Origin: Breznakiella homolactica
Lineage (GTDB): Bacteria > Spirochaetota > Spirochaetia > Treponematales > Breznakiellaceae
Length of the DNA: 64,000 bases
Direction of reading: 5' to 3'
Assembly: GCF_016616095.2 (NCBI RefSeq)
Contig: NZ_CP067089.2
Location: 2,790,001 to 2,854,000 of the forward strand
The translations under genes and the position numbers were made by a program. Shown in pieces: positions 17,238-25,585 of the stretch. Below the pieces are notes generated by a model that did no database searches, was not told the DNA's origin, and worked only from the letters and a program-made list of their open reading frames with translations. Numbering within the stretch: position 1 is the first letter of the stretch; each line of letters begins with the position of its first letter.

Positions 17238-17270
17238 GAAGGCAACCATTGCCGGCAGTACGTTTTATTT

Positions 17271-17357
17271 GGAGAGATGTCCGAGTGGTCGAAGGTGCAC
17301 GCTTGGAAAGCGTGTGTGCTTGAGAGAGCACCGAGGGTTCAAATCCCTCTCTCTCCG
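17271..17357 (+). tRNA. tRNA-Ser (anticodon GGA)
   Basis: The acceptor is GGAGAGA / TCTCTCC with discriminator G. The anticodon loop TTGGAAA gives GGA, reading UCC/UCU. The variable arm is long (GTGCTTGAGAGAGCAC). The T loop is TTCAAAT rather than the TTCGAAT of the other serine tRNAs. It completes the four serine isoacceptors and ends eight bases before the converging CAT gene. Confidence 0.95.
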
Positions 17358-17365
17358 TATTTTTT

Positions 17366-18016
17366 CTATAACAAAACAGTGTCCAGGCATTCCTGTACTT
17401 TCTCGAAAAATACCCCCGCATGGTATCCGTCATTTACACTGTGATTGAACTCAACCGCCAGCGGCATCAATGTTTTGGTGCCGCTGGTTTCGTATTTACC
17501 GATGGTGGCAAAGGGGACAAAGCTCGTGGTATCACTGTCGGAATGGGTATAGGAAGCCGGTTTCGACAAACTCAACGAGGTAAATTTAACCGTCTTAATG
17601 ATAGATATATGGAATGTATCTATAGGAGAGGCATTGTTATAATAGAGGCTGCTCCCCGCCTCGGCGGCTTCTTTATCCGTGATAAACTGCCTGTGATAGC
17701 GGTCCGGATCTTCGGTAAAGGCCGTTACCATATGGGTAAAGAGCGCTGTATCCTTTCTTAAAAGGGTGTAATGGGTATCGAGTGTATCCCAGAATCCGAT
17801 TTTCCCATCCATTTTGCCGTACCGGAAATCCCGGTTTTCATTGACAACCTTGGTCAGCGCGTAGCATATAGACGGGTAGAATTTAAATCCCCGGTTCCTG
17901 ATTCTCAGAAGGAACGCGGTAATATCCACATCGGCGGTTACCGTATAGCTGTAACCGTAAAAACGCTGGTAAATTTCCTTCCGCTCCCAGGCGTCAAAAT
18001 CTATTGGGGTAAACAT
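17366..18016 (-). CDS. Type A chloramphenicol acetyltransferase-like protein
   Basis: Acyl-CoA-dependent O-acetyltransferase of the CatA fold (trimer). The 216 aa protein has the family N-terminus (IDFDAWERKEIYQRF) and the catalytic motif FNHSVNDGYHAG near residue 185. This matches HHAVCDGFH of classical CAT with the catalytic second His kept but the first His changed to Asn and the Cys to Asn. Those changes leave open whether chloramphenicol or another hydroxyl compound is the substrate. AAAGGAG seven bases upstream fixes the ATG at 18016. It converges on the tRNA array and is backed by element PE2. Confidence 0.85.
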   Translation of the reverse strand: MFTPIDFDAWERKEIYQRFYGYSYTVTADVDITAFLLRIRNRGFKFYPSICYALTKVVNENRDFRYGKMDGKIGFWDTLDTHYTLLRKDTALFTHMVTAFTEDPDRYHRQFITDKEAAEAGSSLYYNNASPIDTFHISIIKTVKFTSLSLSKPASYTHSDSDTTSFVPFATIGKYETSGTKTLMPLAVEFNHSVNDGYHAGVFFEKVQECLDTVLL

Positions 18017-18084
18017 AAACCGCTCCTTTCAGCTTAGTACTATAGCATACGGTGCCGGAAGTACAACCGGAGATCGAGGCAGCC

Positions 18085-18360
18085 GAACCCAGGCACCCGA
18101 AGTGGGGGTAGCGTAAGACGTGCCGCCCATGGCGGCACGTCTGGAGCGAGGGGGAGCAGCCCTCTTAACCGGGCAGCACCGAGCCAGTTAAGCCGGAACA
18201 CACCCGCCGTACCGGCAGCGCCGGGTGTCATGGCAAAGGGATGATGAGCGGCTTTCGAGGCCGCAGGCCGACACGCCGCCATCATCCTTTTACCATGACA
18301 GGACCCGCAGCACCGGTAAAAACGGGTGTATTCCGGCTTGGAAGACCCTGTGCTCCCCCT
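18085..18360. repeat. Nested palindromic element PE2
   Basis: From left to right: a tail hairpin (GACGTGCCGCC-CAT-GGCGGCACGTC, perfect 11 bp); outer arms AGGGGGAGCA (18149-18158) and TGCTCCCCCT (18351-18360); inner arms AAGCCGGAACACACCCG and CGGGTGTATTCCGGCTT (one mismatch); and an innermost 20-bp stem GTCATGGCAAAGGGATGATG / CATCATCCTTTTACCATGAC around the conserved loop CCGCAGGCCGA (the family core on the minus strand). It is the most complete copy of the family. No gene lies in 18017-18500. Confidence 0.82.
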
Positions 18361-18465
18361 ACTATGCTTCCCCTCATCCTTGACAGGCCCGTGGAAACGA
18401 AAGTACTATACAAGCCAGGATTTTACAGTACAAAAAAGGAAAACTGTACCTGCAGGGAGAATTGG

Positions 18466-18495
18466 TATTCGGAGGTTCGAATCCTCCGGTCTCCG
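18466..18495 (+). pseudogene. tRNA 3'-end fragment
   Basis: CGGAGG-TTCGAAT-CCTCCG followed by GTCTCCG has the form of a T arm plus the 3' acceptor strand and discriminator of a tRNA. The matching 5' half (a GGAGAC acceptor strand, D arm, anticodon arm) is absent upstream. It could be a tRNA relic or a duplicated attachment-like fragment similar to the tRNA 3' ends copied in TRE1-TRE4. The identity of the parent tRNA cannot be read. Confidence 0.55.
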
Positions 18496-18500
18496 TATTA

Positions 18501-18608
18501 CCCCGCAGCCAGGAACCATGCGAGCAGACACCGCCCAACTCCGCCAGGTCCGGAAGGAAGCAACGGCAAGCGGCTGCCTGCGGCGCCGTGGCATCCCTGG
18601 TTACGGGG
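18501..18608 (+). ncRNA. ffs: Small SRP RNA (4.5S type)
   Basis: RNA of the signal recognition particle, which binds Ffh and targets membrane proteins. The universally conserved domain IV is clear: CCAGGTCCGGAAGGAAGCA with the GGAA tetraloop and asymmetric internal loop. The ends pair as CCCCG-CAGCCAGG with CCCTGG-TTACGGGG, giving an approximately 108-nt hairpin of the short Alu-less type. An eight-T run follows directly. It sits just upstream of dnaX, a common bacterial arrangement. Confidence 0.93.
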
Positions 18609-18616
18609 TTTTTTTT
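18594..18616 (+). terminator. Terminator of SRP RNA
   Basis: The 3' strand of the terminal SRP RNA stem (CCCTGG..CGGGG) is followed by eight T residues (18609-18616). The RNA's own closing helix thus serves as the intrinsic terminator, 27 bases before the dnaX start. Confidence 0.75.
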
Positions 18617-18630
18617 GTCGCCCTTCATGG

Positions 18631-18645
18631 TATACTAAAACTATG
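18631..18645 (+). promoter_or_regulatory. dnaX -10 element, leaderless start
   Basis: TATACT (18631-18636) is six bases before the dnaX ATG at 18643 and no ribosome-binding site is present. The -35 region falls in the SRP terminator T run. Transcription from this -10 would begin at the ATG itself. Confidence 0.6.
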
Positions 18646-20493
18646 GCATACGAAGTAACCGCCACCCGGCGGCGTCCAAAAACATTCGATGAACTCGCCG
18701 GACAGGATTTTGTGGTCGCCACCCTGAAAAGCTCCATCGAAACCGGCCAGATAGCCCACGCGTACCTTTTCTCCGGCCCCCGGGGATGCGGCAAAACCAG
18801 CGCCGCCCGTATTCTCGCCCGGTCCCTCAACTGCGAAAAAGGCCCCACCGCGGTTCCCTGCGGCGAATGCGCGAACTGCCGGGAGATCAGCCGGGGCGCG
18901 AGCATGGATATCATTGAAATTGACGGCGCTTCCAATACCAGCGTAAACGACGTGCGCCAGATCAAGGATGAAGTCCTGTTCCCGCCCAACTCCGGCCGGT
19001 ATAAAATATACATTATCGACGAAGTGCACATGCTCTCCAACAGCGCCTTCAACGCGCTGCTCAAAACCATTGAGGAACCGCCCCCGTATATCGTCTTTAT
19101 CTTCGCCACCACTGAACTCCACAAGGTGCCGGCCACCATAAAAAGCCGCTGCCAGCAGTTCGCGTTCCGGCTTATTCCCATTGAAACCATTTCCGGCATA
19201 CTCCGGGCGACCTGCGATGAAATGAATATCCAGGCTGAGGACGAAGCCCTGTTCTGGATCGCCAAGGAATCCACCGGCAGCCTCCGGGACGCGTATACCC
19301 TGTTTGACCAGGTGGCGTCTTTTTCCGACGGCCATATCCGGGCGCAGCTTATCCGGGAGAAACTCGGCCTTATCGGCCTGGACACCATGAACGCCCTGGC
19401 TGAAGCCTGCGCGGCCAGCGATACAGCCGCGGCTTTCGGCCTCATCGATTCGATCCTCGAGAGTGGGGTTGCCATCGAACAGTTTGTCATAGACCTGGCG
19501 ACCTATTACCGCAGTATCCTGCTGCTCAAAAACGGTATCACCCGGGAATCCCTGCTGGGATATACCCCGGACCGGTTTTCAGCGGCCGTGACCGGAGCCC
19601 TGGATTCAATCCATATTGAACGGGCCGTCTCCCTGCTGCTTGATCTGTACCGGGATATACGCTATTCCGTTTCGCCGCGGTTTGAACTCGAAACCGCGGT
19701 TTCCAAACTGTGCTGGCTCGGCAAATGGATCAGTCCGGCGGAGATGGGTCAGGCAATTTCCGCCATTAAAAACGGCGCCTTCAGTGCCGGGATACCAGGG
19801 CCGGGGTCCCATGGGTCCGGAGGGGCTGAAAAAAAAAGCCCGCCCCAGGGAGGGATAGCCCACCCTTTAGCTGACGCCGGGGGTGCACCTCCTCCGGCGG
19901 ATACATCGTTTTTTGAGGACCGGGAACCCGGCGGTGCGCCCGAAGGAATCAATCTGTCCGAGCCCGGCGCTTTTACGGAGGGTTTCAAACGGTTTCTGGC
20001 GGCCAAGGAAGCCGGCACTCCGCTGTCCGGCGGGATTGCCCCGGAGGAATCTCCGGAGCATGTTTTTCCCGGGGAAGATCTTCCCGAAGAGGAAGCCGGT
20101 GCGGCAACGGACCACGGGACCGCGGAGGAAGATGATTCAGCCGCCGCCGATCCGCCAGGAGAGGACCTTTCCCGGATACGGGAGGAGGTTATTCAGAAAC
20201 TGAACCGCGACCGGGGCATGCTTGCTTCGGCGCTGACAAAATCCCTGGCCTGGGAATGGGACGGGGAAAAACTTACCATTGCGGTTCAGGATCCGCTTAC
20301 CGCGGAGCTGATAAAGAAGGATAGCACCGTAATCCGGGACCTGCTGGGGGAATACGGAGTACGGGTCGGGAACTTCACCGTTACGGAACGGAGCGGCCCG
20401 CCCCCCGGACCGGATGCGGCGGTCCAGGGAACCGCGCCCCAGCTGGAAATTGTCCGCCAGATTTTTCGGGGAACCATAGTAAAAGATCATTAA
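18643..20493 (+). CDS. dnaX: DNA polymerase III subunits tau and gamma
   Basis: Clamp-loader ATPase that organises the replicative polymerase. The 616 aa protein has Walker A GPRGCGKTS, the four-cysteine zinc module (CEKGPTAVPCGECANC), Walker B IIDEVHML, sensor 1 and the SRC motif KSRCQQFAF, then domain III to about residue 385. An acidic linker and a C-terminal tau-specific region (about 530-616) complete it. At 19829-19837 is a run of nine A residues at codons 396-398. A -1 slip gives a stop at 19874 (410 aa) and a +1 slip a stop at 19858 (404 aa), both gamma-sized. The frame is open about 400 bp upstream through repeat DNA; the ATG at 18643 is the true start by homology. Confidence 0.96.
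   Translation: MAYEVTATRRRPKTFDELAGQDFVVATLKSSIETGQIAHAYLFSGPRGCGKTSAARILARSLNCEKGPTAVPCGECANCREISRGASMDIIEIDGASNTSVNDVRQIKDEVLFPPNSGRYKIYIIDEVHMLSNSAFNALLKTIEEPPPYIVFIFATTELHKVPATIKSRCQQFAFRLIPIETISGILRATCDEMNIQAEDEALFWIAKESTGSLRDAYTLFDQVASFSDGHIRAQLIREKLGLIGLDTMNALAEACAASDTAAAFGLIDSILESGVAIEQFVIDLATYYRSILLLKNGITRESLLGYTPDRFSAAVTGALDSIHIERAVSLLLDLYRDIRYSVSPRFELETAVSKLCWLGKWISPAEMGQAISAIKNGAFSAGIPGPGSHGSGGAEKKSPPQGGIAHPLADAGGAPPPADTSFFEDREPGGAPEGINLSEPGAFTEGFKRFLAAKEAGTPLSGGIAPEESPEHVFPGEDLPEEEAGAATDHGTAEEDDSAAADPPGEDLSRIREEVIQKLNRDRGMLASALTKSLAWEWDGEKLTIAVQDPLTAELIKKDSTVIRDLLGEYGVRVGNFTVTERSGPPPGPDAAVQGTAPQLEIVRQIFRGTIVKDH
19819..19874 (+). promoter_or_regulatory. Probable programmed slippage site in dnaX
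   Basis: GGAGGGGCTG precedes A9 (19829-19837) and GCCCGCC. Either shifted frame terminates within 14 codons. The position, right after the domain III region, is where E. coli (A AAA AAG frameshift) and Thermus (A9 transcriptional slippage) make the short gamma subunit. A Shine-Dalgarno-like GGAGGGG four bases upstream could assist. Confidence 0.7.
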
Positions 20494-20505
20494 TTTGGAG
20501 TATCC

Positions 20506-20826
20506 ATGAATATAAACCCTTTTGATATTCTGAAAAACGCCCAGAAGATACAGGAACAGATGGGGTCCATCCAAGAGAAACTGGGGAACATCGTTGTCAC
20601 CGGCACCGCCGGGGGTGGTATGGTAGAAATCGACATGAACGGCAGGATGGAACTTACGGATATCCGGATAACCAAAGAAGTGGTGGATCCCGCTGATATC
20701 CCCATGCTGCAGGATCTTATCAAGGCGGCCTTTGCCAACGCCTCGGAAAAGGCAAAAGAAGCGGTAACCGCCGAAATGGGAGCGCTGGCAGGCGGCATGG
20801 GCATGCCTCCGGGCTTTACGGGATAA
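20506..20826 (+). CDS. YbaB/EbfC family nucleoid-associated protein
   Basis: Small dimeric DNA-binding protein (106 aa, usual length) encoded between dnaX and recR in most bacteria; the Borrelia homologue is EbfC. It begins MNINPFDILKNAQKIQEQM and has the conserved core VTGTAGGGMVEIDMNGRMELTDI and the helical tail ending GGMGMPPGFTG. It lies 12 bp after dnaX behind TTTGGAG and three bases before recR, so the three genes form one unit. Confidence 0.95.
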   Translation: MNINPFDILKNAQKIQEQMGSIQEKLGNIVVTGTAGGGMVEIDMNGRMELTDIRITKEVVDPADIPMLQDLIKAAFANASEKAKEAVTAEMGALAGGMGMPPGFTG

Positions 20827-20829
20827 CCC

Positions 20830-21417
20830 ATGAACGCCATTGATAAACTGGTAGCCCTGCTCAGCAAGCTTCCGGGGATCGGTAAAAAAAGCGCCGGCCG
20901 GATGGCGTACCACATGCTCGATTCCGATCCCAGCTACGCCAATACGCTGGCGGAACAGATTGCATCCCTCCATACACGGATCAAACGCTGCTCCCTATGC
21001 GGCAGTTTTACCGAAAGCGATCCCTGCCCCATCTGCACCGACCCCGGCAGGGATCCGGCGCTGATCTGTGTGGTGGAACGGGCCCAGGACGTACGGGTCA
21101 TTGAGGAATCCCGGGAATTCCGGGGACGGTTCCATGTGCTGGGAGGACTTATTGCGCCCCTGGAAGGGATCGGCCCGGACGACCTGACAATCGGCCAGCT
21201 TATAAGCCGGATACGGAGGGAAGGCACCCGGGAGGTTATTCTCGCGATGAATCCCACGGTCGAAGGGGACACCACGGCGCTGTATCTCCAGAAAATGCTT
21301 AAGGAAACCGGGGCTGAAGTCACCAGGCTCGCCTCGGGCCTGCCCGTGGGCGGCGACCTGGAATACGCGGACAGGCTCACCCTCTCCCGGAGTTTCCGCG
21401 GCCGGGTTAAAATGTAA
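20830..21417 (+). CDS. recR: Recombination protein RecR
   Basis: Component of the RecFOR pathway that loads RecA at gaps. The 195 aa protein has the N-terminal helix-hairpin-helix (LSKLPGIGKKSAGRMAYHML), the zinc finger CSLCGSFTESDPCPIC and a Toprim domain beginning ICVVERAQDVRVIEE. It includes the Walker-B-like GGLIAPLEGIGPDDL and ends at TRLASGLPVGGDLEYADRLT, the standard C-terminus. Length is slightly short of 200 aa, normal for the family. It is followed by element PE3. Confidence 0.96.
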   Translation: MNAIDKLVALLSKLPGIGKKSAGRMAYHMLDSDPSYANTLAEQIASLHTRIKRCSLCGSFTESDPCPICTDPGRDPALICVVERAQDVRVIEESREFRGRFHVLGGLIAPLEGIGPDDLTIGQLISRIRREGTREVILAMNPTVEGDTTALYLQKMLKETGAEVTRLASGLPVGGDLEYADRLTLSRSFRGRVKM

Positions 21418-21522
21418 CCCCCATTCCTCAGACACCCCCCAGGAGCCGGCCCCACCCGTTGCCCGAAATGTCCGCCCATACCCAGCGCCCCTCAACGGCA
21501 GGGCACCCGCATTATTTCAAGG

Positions 21523-21665
21523 GCAGAAGCCCCGCAGCATGGGGAGAACACGGTAGCGCGGGGTGTCTTCAAACCAGAGGTTTGTATGAAAAGAAATATC
21601 GCCCTGCGAGATTTTTTTCATATGACGGGCCCCGAGGAATTGGTAGTTCCATGCTACGGGACTGC
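21523..21665. repeat. Nested palindromic element PE3 (second subtype)
   Basis: Outer arms GCAGAAGCCCCGCAGCATGG and CCATGCTACGGGACTGC pair with small bulges. The interior holds ACGGTAGCGCGGGGTGTC, as in PE6/PE10, but then an A/T-rich hairpin (GAAATATCgCCCTGCGaGATTT) and ACGGGCCCCGAG shared only with PE4. Upstream is the flank GGCACCCGCATTATTTCAAG, close to the one before PE10. It occupies the 282-bp gap between recR and the converging gene at 21700. Confidence 0.7.
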
Positions 21666-21699
21666 AGCATGGTTATATACTGCGGGTACCCTGAAAGCA

Positions 21700-23328
21700 C
21701 TACAGCCTCCGGTACACCTCGTCAATTATTGGATTGAGAGACCCTACATCAAATCCAAGATCCGCCAGGCGTTTCCGCTCACCGCTGTCCGCCCAGTCCA
21801 TAAATGGATCCGAATAATGGTCCCGGAGAAAGCTGAACACGAGATTTTCCGCCTCTTCCGGAAGGGTGTAGATAAAACCTTTTCTGGTACCAAGCTGTTT
21901 TCTGATTGCCGCTCTGGTTTTAGCGAGGAAACGGTCCTGGTACAGATCGTATGAACGGCCGGAAAGTTCCCTCAGCCGGTCCGAGACGGACCCGGTCAGG
22001 ACTTTCCGGGAGGTATCCGCCGGAGCCGGGGTCCGGGGAATTTTCCGTTCCGGGGTTTTCCCCGCGGGAGGAATTCCGGCGGTTTTCCGGTTCGCTTTTT
22101 TCTTCTTAGCCATGTTTTTAACTCCGGTTTTTACTTTTTTTACATTGCCACTTCCCGGGGCGGCTTTCGGCCGGCCGGTTTTTGCGGCGGTTCCGGTTTT
22201 CCCGGAACTTTTTTTCCGGGATACGGCGGTTTTCTTCCGTTTGCGGGGCCCGGGTCTTTTGGGAACCCGGTCCGTTCCGGCAGGCGCATCCGGTTCCGCC
22301 CGGGCAGGCTGGGACAGGGATGCCTTGAGAAGGTTCCAGCGCCGCTGCAGGTAAATATCCCCCTGGATCGAATAATAGTACCCTGTCACCAGGGATGACA
22401 GCACCGAAGCCAGAATTTCATCATCCCGGTTTTTAGTGCCCCTTCCCCGGCGTATGGTCAGGTAAATATCGTAATTTTTTGTATTGAATTTCCTGGAATA
22501 CAGAAAAAGGATTCGCTCAAAAGCAGGATCGGCAACGAGATTCCAGTATTTGTAACAGTACGCCAGGGTCTGATCCTCAATACCCGTGATGTCCGGAGAA
22601 ATTTCAATCCGCTTCAGATCTTCCGGCGAAAATTCGATGGCGGAAAAATCAATAAACGGATGATTTGCCCCGGGGCCGTTTTTTCTTTGGAGCAGATAGG
22701 ACTCTCGGTCCTGCCGGAGCAGCTGCCGCCGCTCCCGTTCAGCGTCGAGGGCTTCCTGTTTTCTGCGGCGGCGGAGTTCCTCCTGTACAACCCCCAGGGT
22801 TTCGGTCACGTACGCCCGGACAAGCTCGACCGCTTTGGCCATGCTTTTTACCCGGTAATTGAGGCTCTGGGCGTACCGGGAGTACCGTTCAATGCCGGAT
22901 ACGGCTTCGAATTTTTCCTTGGGAAGCACCATCAGCAGGTTTTCCGCTGTTTTAATTGTGGAATAAACATCCCTGGGATTGTAGGATTCCGCCTGGCCGG
23001 CGATATAATCAATGGTGCGTTTTATCCGGTTAAGCGAACGCTCACGGAGTCCGTCATAGGCCCTGTGGAGAAGCGCGGGATATGCCGGATCCCTGCTTCG
23101 GTAGGCCCGCATTATGGCGGTCCGGAGTTCATCCTCGGGATACCGGATTTTGAGCCGGTTCCGGTACAGATCCAAAGCCGCCTGGGATCGGCCGATGGCG
23201 CGGAGTTCATAGTACCGTTCAATCTCAGGATCGTTATCCGGCTCAAGAAAGGGATATTCCAGCCGGAGCAGTTCGTCCTTGATGTCGAGAACACTCATGC
23301 TGTAATTATCGGGAAAAAAGGGATACAT
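21700..23328 (-). CDS. Conserved protein of unknown function
   Basis: I do not recognise a family. The 542 aa protein is soluble, with no signal peptide. Residues 1-190 are helical and rich in Arg/Glu. A charged coiled coil at about 190-220 ([24 protein letters not shown]) is followed by a compact mixed segment (about 230-345). A low-complexity Lys/Pro/Ala linker (about 365-450: [31 protein letters not shown]) leads to a conserved-looking C-terminal domain. The basic linker suggests nucleic-acid or polyphosphate contact; that is inference. A start at 23298 (MSVLDIKDE) is as plausible as 23328; neither has a ribosome-binding site. Confidence 0.75.
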   Translation of the reverse strand: MYPFFPDNYSMSVLDIKDELLRLEYPFLEPDNDPEIERYYELRAIGRSQAALDLYRNRLKIRYPEDELRTAIMRAYRSRDPAYPALLHRAYDGLRERSLNRIKRTIDYIAGQAESYNPRDVYSTIKTAENLLMVLPKEKFEAVSGIERYSRYAQSLNYRVKSMAKAVELVRAYVTETLGVVQEELRRRRKQEALDAERERRQLLRQDRESYLLQRKNGPGANHPFIDFSAIEFSPEDLKRIEISPDITGIEDQTLAYCYKYWNLVADPAFERILFLYSRKFNTKNYDIYLTIRRGRGTKNRDDEILASVLSSLVTGYYYSIQGDIYLQRRWNLLKASLSQPARAEPDAPAGTDRVPKRPGPRKRKKTAVSRKKSSGKTGTAAKTGRPKAAPGSGNVKKVKTGVKNMAKKKKANRKTAGIPPAGKTPERKIPRTPAPADTSRKVLTGSVSDRLRELSGRSYDLYQDRFLAKTRAAIRKQLGTRKGFIYTLPEEAENLVFSFLRDHYSDPFMDWADSGERKRLADLGFDVGSLNPIIDEVYRRL

Positions 23329-23333
23329 TGCAA

Positions 23334-23363
23334 TTGAGTTCTGAGCCTAATACATGGTATGGT
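23334..23363 (+). promoter_or_regulatory. Promoter of dual PPIase gene, leaderless type
   Basis: TTGAGT (23334-23339), an 18-bp spacer and TATGGT (23358-23363) are followed by six bases and then ATG 23370. There is no ribosome-binding site. This supports the lipoprotein start at 23370 over the upstream ATG at 23328, which would lie ahead of the -35. Confidence 0.6.
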
Positions 23364-23369
23364 GAATTC

Positions 23370-24413
23370 ATGAAATATCCACACAGAATATCCGGCAGCG
23401 CCGGTTTCAGCAGCGCTTTGCTGATTCTCCTTGCCAGCACCGCATCATGTTCCCCCCAGGACACCGCCCTTGGGGATGGGCTCTTCGCCCGGATCACCAC
23501 ATCCCGGGGTGATATTGTGGTCCGGCTGGAATACCAGAAGACCCCTCTCACGGTCTGCAACTTCGTGGCTCTGGCCGAGGGAACCATGAACATCGCCGGC
23601 GGAAAACCGTATTACGACGGATTGACCTTTCACCGGGTTATACCCGATTTTATGATCCAGGGCGGCGATCCCCTGGGCAACGGGACCGGCGGCCCCGGAT
23701 ACCGCTTTCCCGATGAAATCGTCCCATCCCTGCGTCACGACGGCCCCGGAGTACTCTCCATGGCAAACGCAGGTCCCGGTACCAACGGGAGCCAGTTTTT
23801 TATCACCCATAAGGAAACGCCCTGGCTCGACGGCAACCATACCGTATTCGGCAGGGTCGTCGAAGGGCAGCGGGTGGTCAACGCTGTCAAGCAGGACGAT
23901 ACTATAGAAAAAATCACCATTATCCGAAACGGAAATGACGCCAAGGCGTTCAAAGCCGACCAGGCCGCGTTCGACGGGTATCTGCGGGACATCCAGTCCG
24001 CGGAGGCCGGCAAAGCAAAGGCCAAGCGTGACGCCGACATTGCCCAGATTGAAGCGAAATACCCCAATGCCACCGTAACCCCCTCGGGACTGCGGTACCA
24101 GATTCTCAAAGAAGGAAGCGGCCCCAAGGCTGAACCGGGAAACACCGTTGCCCTGGCGTATAAGGGAATGTTTATTTCCGGAGACGTTTTTGACGGTTCC
24201 GATTTCCACGGCCAGCTGCTGGAATTCCCCCTGGGCTCGGGACGGGTAATTCCCGGATTTGATGAAGCGGCAAGGGAAATGCGCCGGGGAGAAAAACGGC
24301 TCGCCGTAATTCCGCCGGAGCTCGCCTACGGCGAGCGGGGCGCGGGAAACGGCGCCATCCCGCCAAACGCCTTCCTGGTTTTCGAACTGGAACTGGTCCG
24401 CCTGGATCAGTAA
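23370..24413 (+). CDS. Cyclophilin-FKBP dual-domain PPIase lipoprotein
   Basis: Envelope peptidyl-prolyl isomerase with both immunophilin folds in one 347 aa chain. The signal peptide ends in a spirochaete-type lipobox (LLASTASC, Cys near 28). The cyclophilin domain (about 38-200) has the active-site run [20 protein letters not shown] and [25 protein letters not shown] cut across its core. A helical linker rich in Lys/Ala follows (about 205-245), then the FKBP domain (about 250-347) with [15 protein letters not shown] and GMxxGE-like [17 protein letters not shown]. Dual immunophilins with this order are known from a few organisms including a treponeme. It would fold or stabilise exported proteins. 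Confidence 0.92.
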   Translation: MKYPHRISGSAGFSSALLILLASTASCSPQDTALGDGLFARITTSRGDIVVRLEYQKTPLTVCNFVALAEGTMNIAGGKPYYDGLTFHRVIPDFMIQGGDPLGNGTGGPGYRFPDEIVPSLRHDGPGVLSMANAGPGTNGSQFFITHKETPWLDGNHTVFGRVVEGQRVVNAVKQDDTIEKITIIRNGNDAKAFKADQAAFDGYLRDIQSAEAGKAKAKRDADIAQIEAKYPNATVTPSGLRYQILKEGSGPKAEPGNTVALAYKGMFISGDVFDGSDFHGQLLEFPLGSGRVIPGFDEAAREMRRGEKRLAVIPPELAYGERGAGNGAIPPNAFLVFELELVRLDQ

Positions 24414-24538
24414 CGAGGCCGCCTGCGGTGTAAAAACCGCAGTGCCGGCGCCAAGGGCCTTTCCCTGTGAATGACGGACCCCGGCAGCTGTATCTCCGCG
24501 CTTCCGGGCTGGCCGGTGATAGCAATACGGATTCTCCG

Positions 24539-25585
24539 CTATTCCCCGTTAATTATATGGTAGTCCCGGTCCGTCAGGGAAAAGTAGCTGAACGCCCCGG
24601 ATGTGCCCCGGATACTCATGTCTTCAAAGACAAATACCGCTTCCGCGTTGTCCTGGGATTCCACCAGGGCTCTGCCCTGTTCGTATCCCAGGGCAAAAAC
24701 TCCGGTGGACAGGGCGTCCGCGTCTATGGAATGGTCGGTAACAATGGTGACCGACAGGAGGCCGTTGCTGACGGGATATCCGTCTTTTCCGGAAAGGATA
24801 TGATGGTACCGTATTCCGCCGGATTCAAAGAACCGCTCATACACCCCGGAGGTCACCATGGTTTTGTCCCTGACTTCCATGATCCCGAGGTAGGAACCCC
24901 GGAGTCCCGAAGGATTCTGAATGCCGATCCGCCAGGGAGCGCCGCCTTCCTTTGTCCCATAGGCGTAAACATTCCCCCCAAGGTCAATAATAGCCCGGGG
25001 AATTCTCGCCTTGGCGATGATCCGCGCCGCCTCATCCGCGGCATACCCTTTGGCGATGGCCCCTAAATCCAGGCGCATCCCCGGTTCTGTCAGAAAGACA
25101 GTCCCGGCATCTTCGTCGACCCGCACGTTGCGCCAGTTCACCAGCGGCAGAACGGCGTCTATTTCTTCCTGCCGCGGGATCCGGGCATCGTCGGATCCGA
25201 TATTCCACAGCTTGACCAGGGGCCCCACGGTAGGGTCAAAAGCGCCGCCGGTAAGTTCGGCAAAATAAAGCGACCGCTGAACAACCTCAAGGACATCCCG
25301 GTGAACCGCCACCGGAGCGATCCCGGCATTGGCATTGACGGCTTCCACATCGGTTCCGTCCATGTTGGCGCTCATCCGGCTCTCAATTTCCCGGAGTCTG
25401 GAAAATATCTCCCGGTATACCTTCGCGTTACCCCTGTTGTAGAGGTTTACGGTACAAACCGTACCGAGAACAAATTCCGACTGAGCTGGTATCTGGTTGG
25501 CGCAGCCGTTAACGGCGGAAAAAAAGCACACCAGAACCAGGGCGAAAACCACTTTTCCGGTTTTATGAAATGAAATGTAATGCAT
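24539..25585 (-). CDS. apbE: FAD:protein FMN transferase (ApbE), lipoprotein
   Basis: Transfers FMN from FAD to a threonine of Na+-translocating NQR/Rnf-type or other flavoproteins in the envelope. The 348 aa precursor has a signal peptide with lipobox VNGC (Cys at about 28). Family motifs are present: FVLGTVCTVNLYN, RMSANMDGTDVEAVN, LDLGAIAKGYAADEA, RAIIDLGGNVYAYG and the C-terminal TGVFALGYEQG. Its substrate is not encoded in this window. The gene is isolated; 125 bp separate it from the PPIase gene and PE4 lies upstream. Confidence 0.93.
   Translation of the reverse strand: MHYISFHKTGKVVFALVLVCFFSAVNGCANQIPAQSEFVLGTVCTVNLYNRGNAKVYREIFSRLREIESRMSANMDGTDVEAVNANAGIAPVAVHRDVLEVVQRSLYFAELTGGAFDPTVGPLVKLWNIGSDDARIPRQEEIDAVLPLVNWRNVRVDEDAGTVFLTEPGMRLDLGAIAKGYAADEAARIIAKARIPRAIIDLGGNVYAYGTKEGGAPWRIGIQNPSGLRGSYLGIMEVRDKTMVTSGVYERFFESGGIRYHHILSGKDGYPVSNGLLSVTIVTDHSIDADALSTGVFALGYEQGRALVESQDNAEAVFVFEDMSIRGTSGAFSYFSLTDRDYHIINGE

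Noticed and set aside
16099..17238. TRE repeats as a CRISPR array
   Set aside because: Units are 125-190 bp with internal structure, spacing is irregular, there are no short direct repeats with unique spacers and no cas genes.
18241..18642. Upstream extension of dnaX by about 130 codons
   Set aside because: The extension runs through element PE2, the tRNA fragment and the SRP RNA; the protein family begins at 18643, where a -10 element also sits.
21459..21954. Short plus-strand frames over PE3
   Set aside because: They lie in the palindromic element and the 3' part of the converging gene, without start signals or recognisable products.
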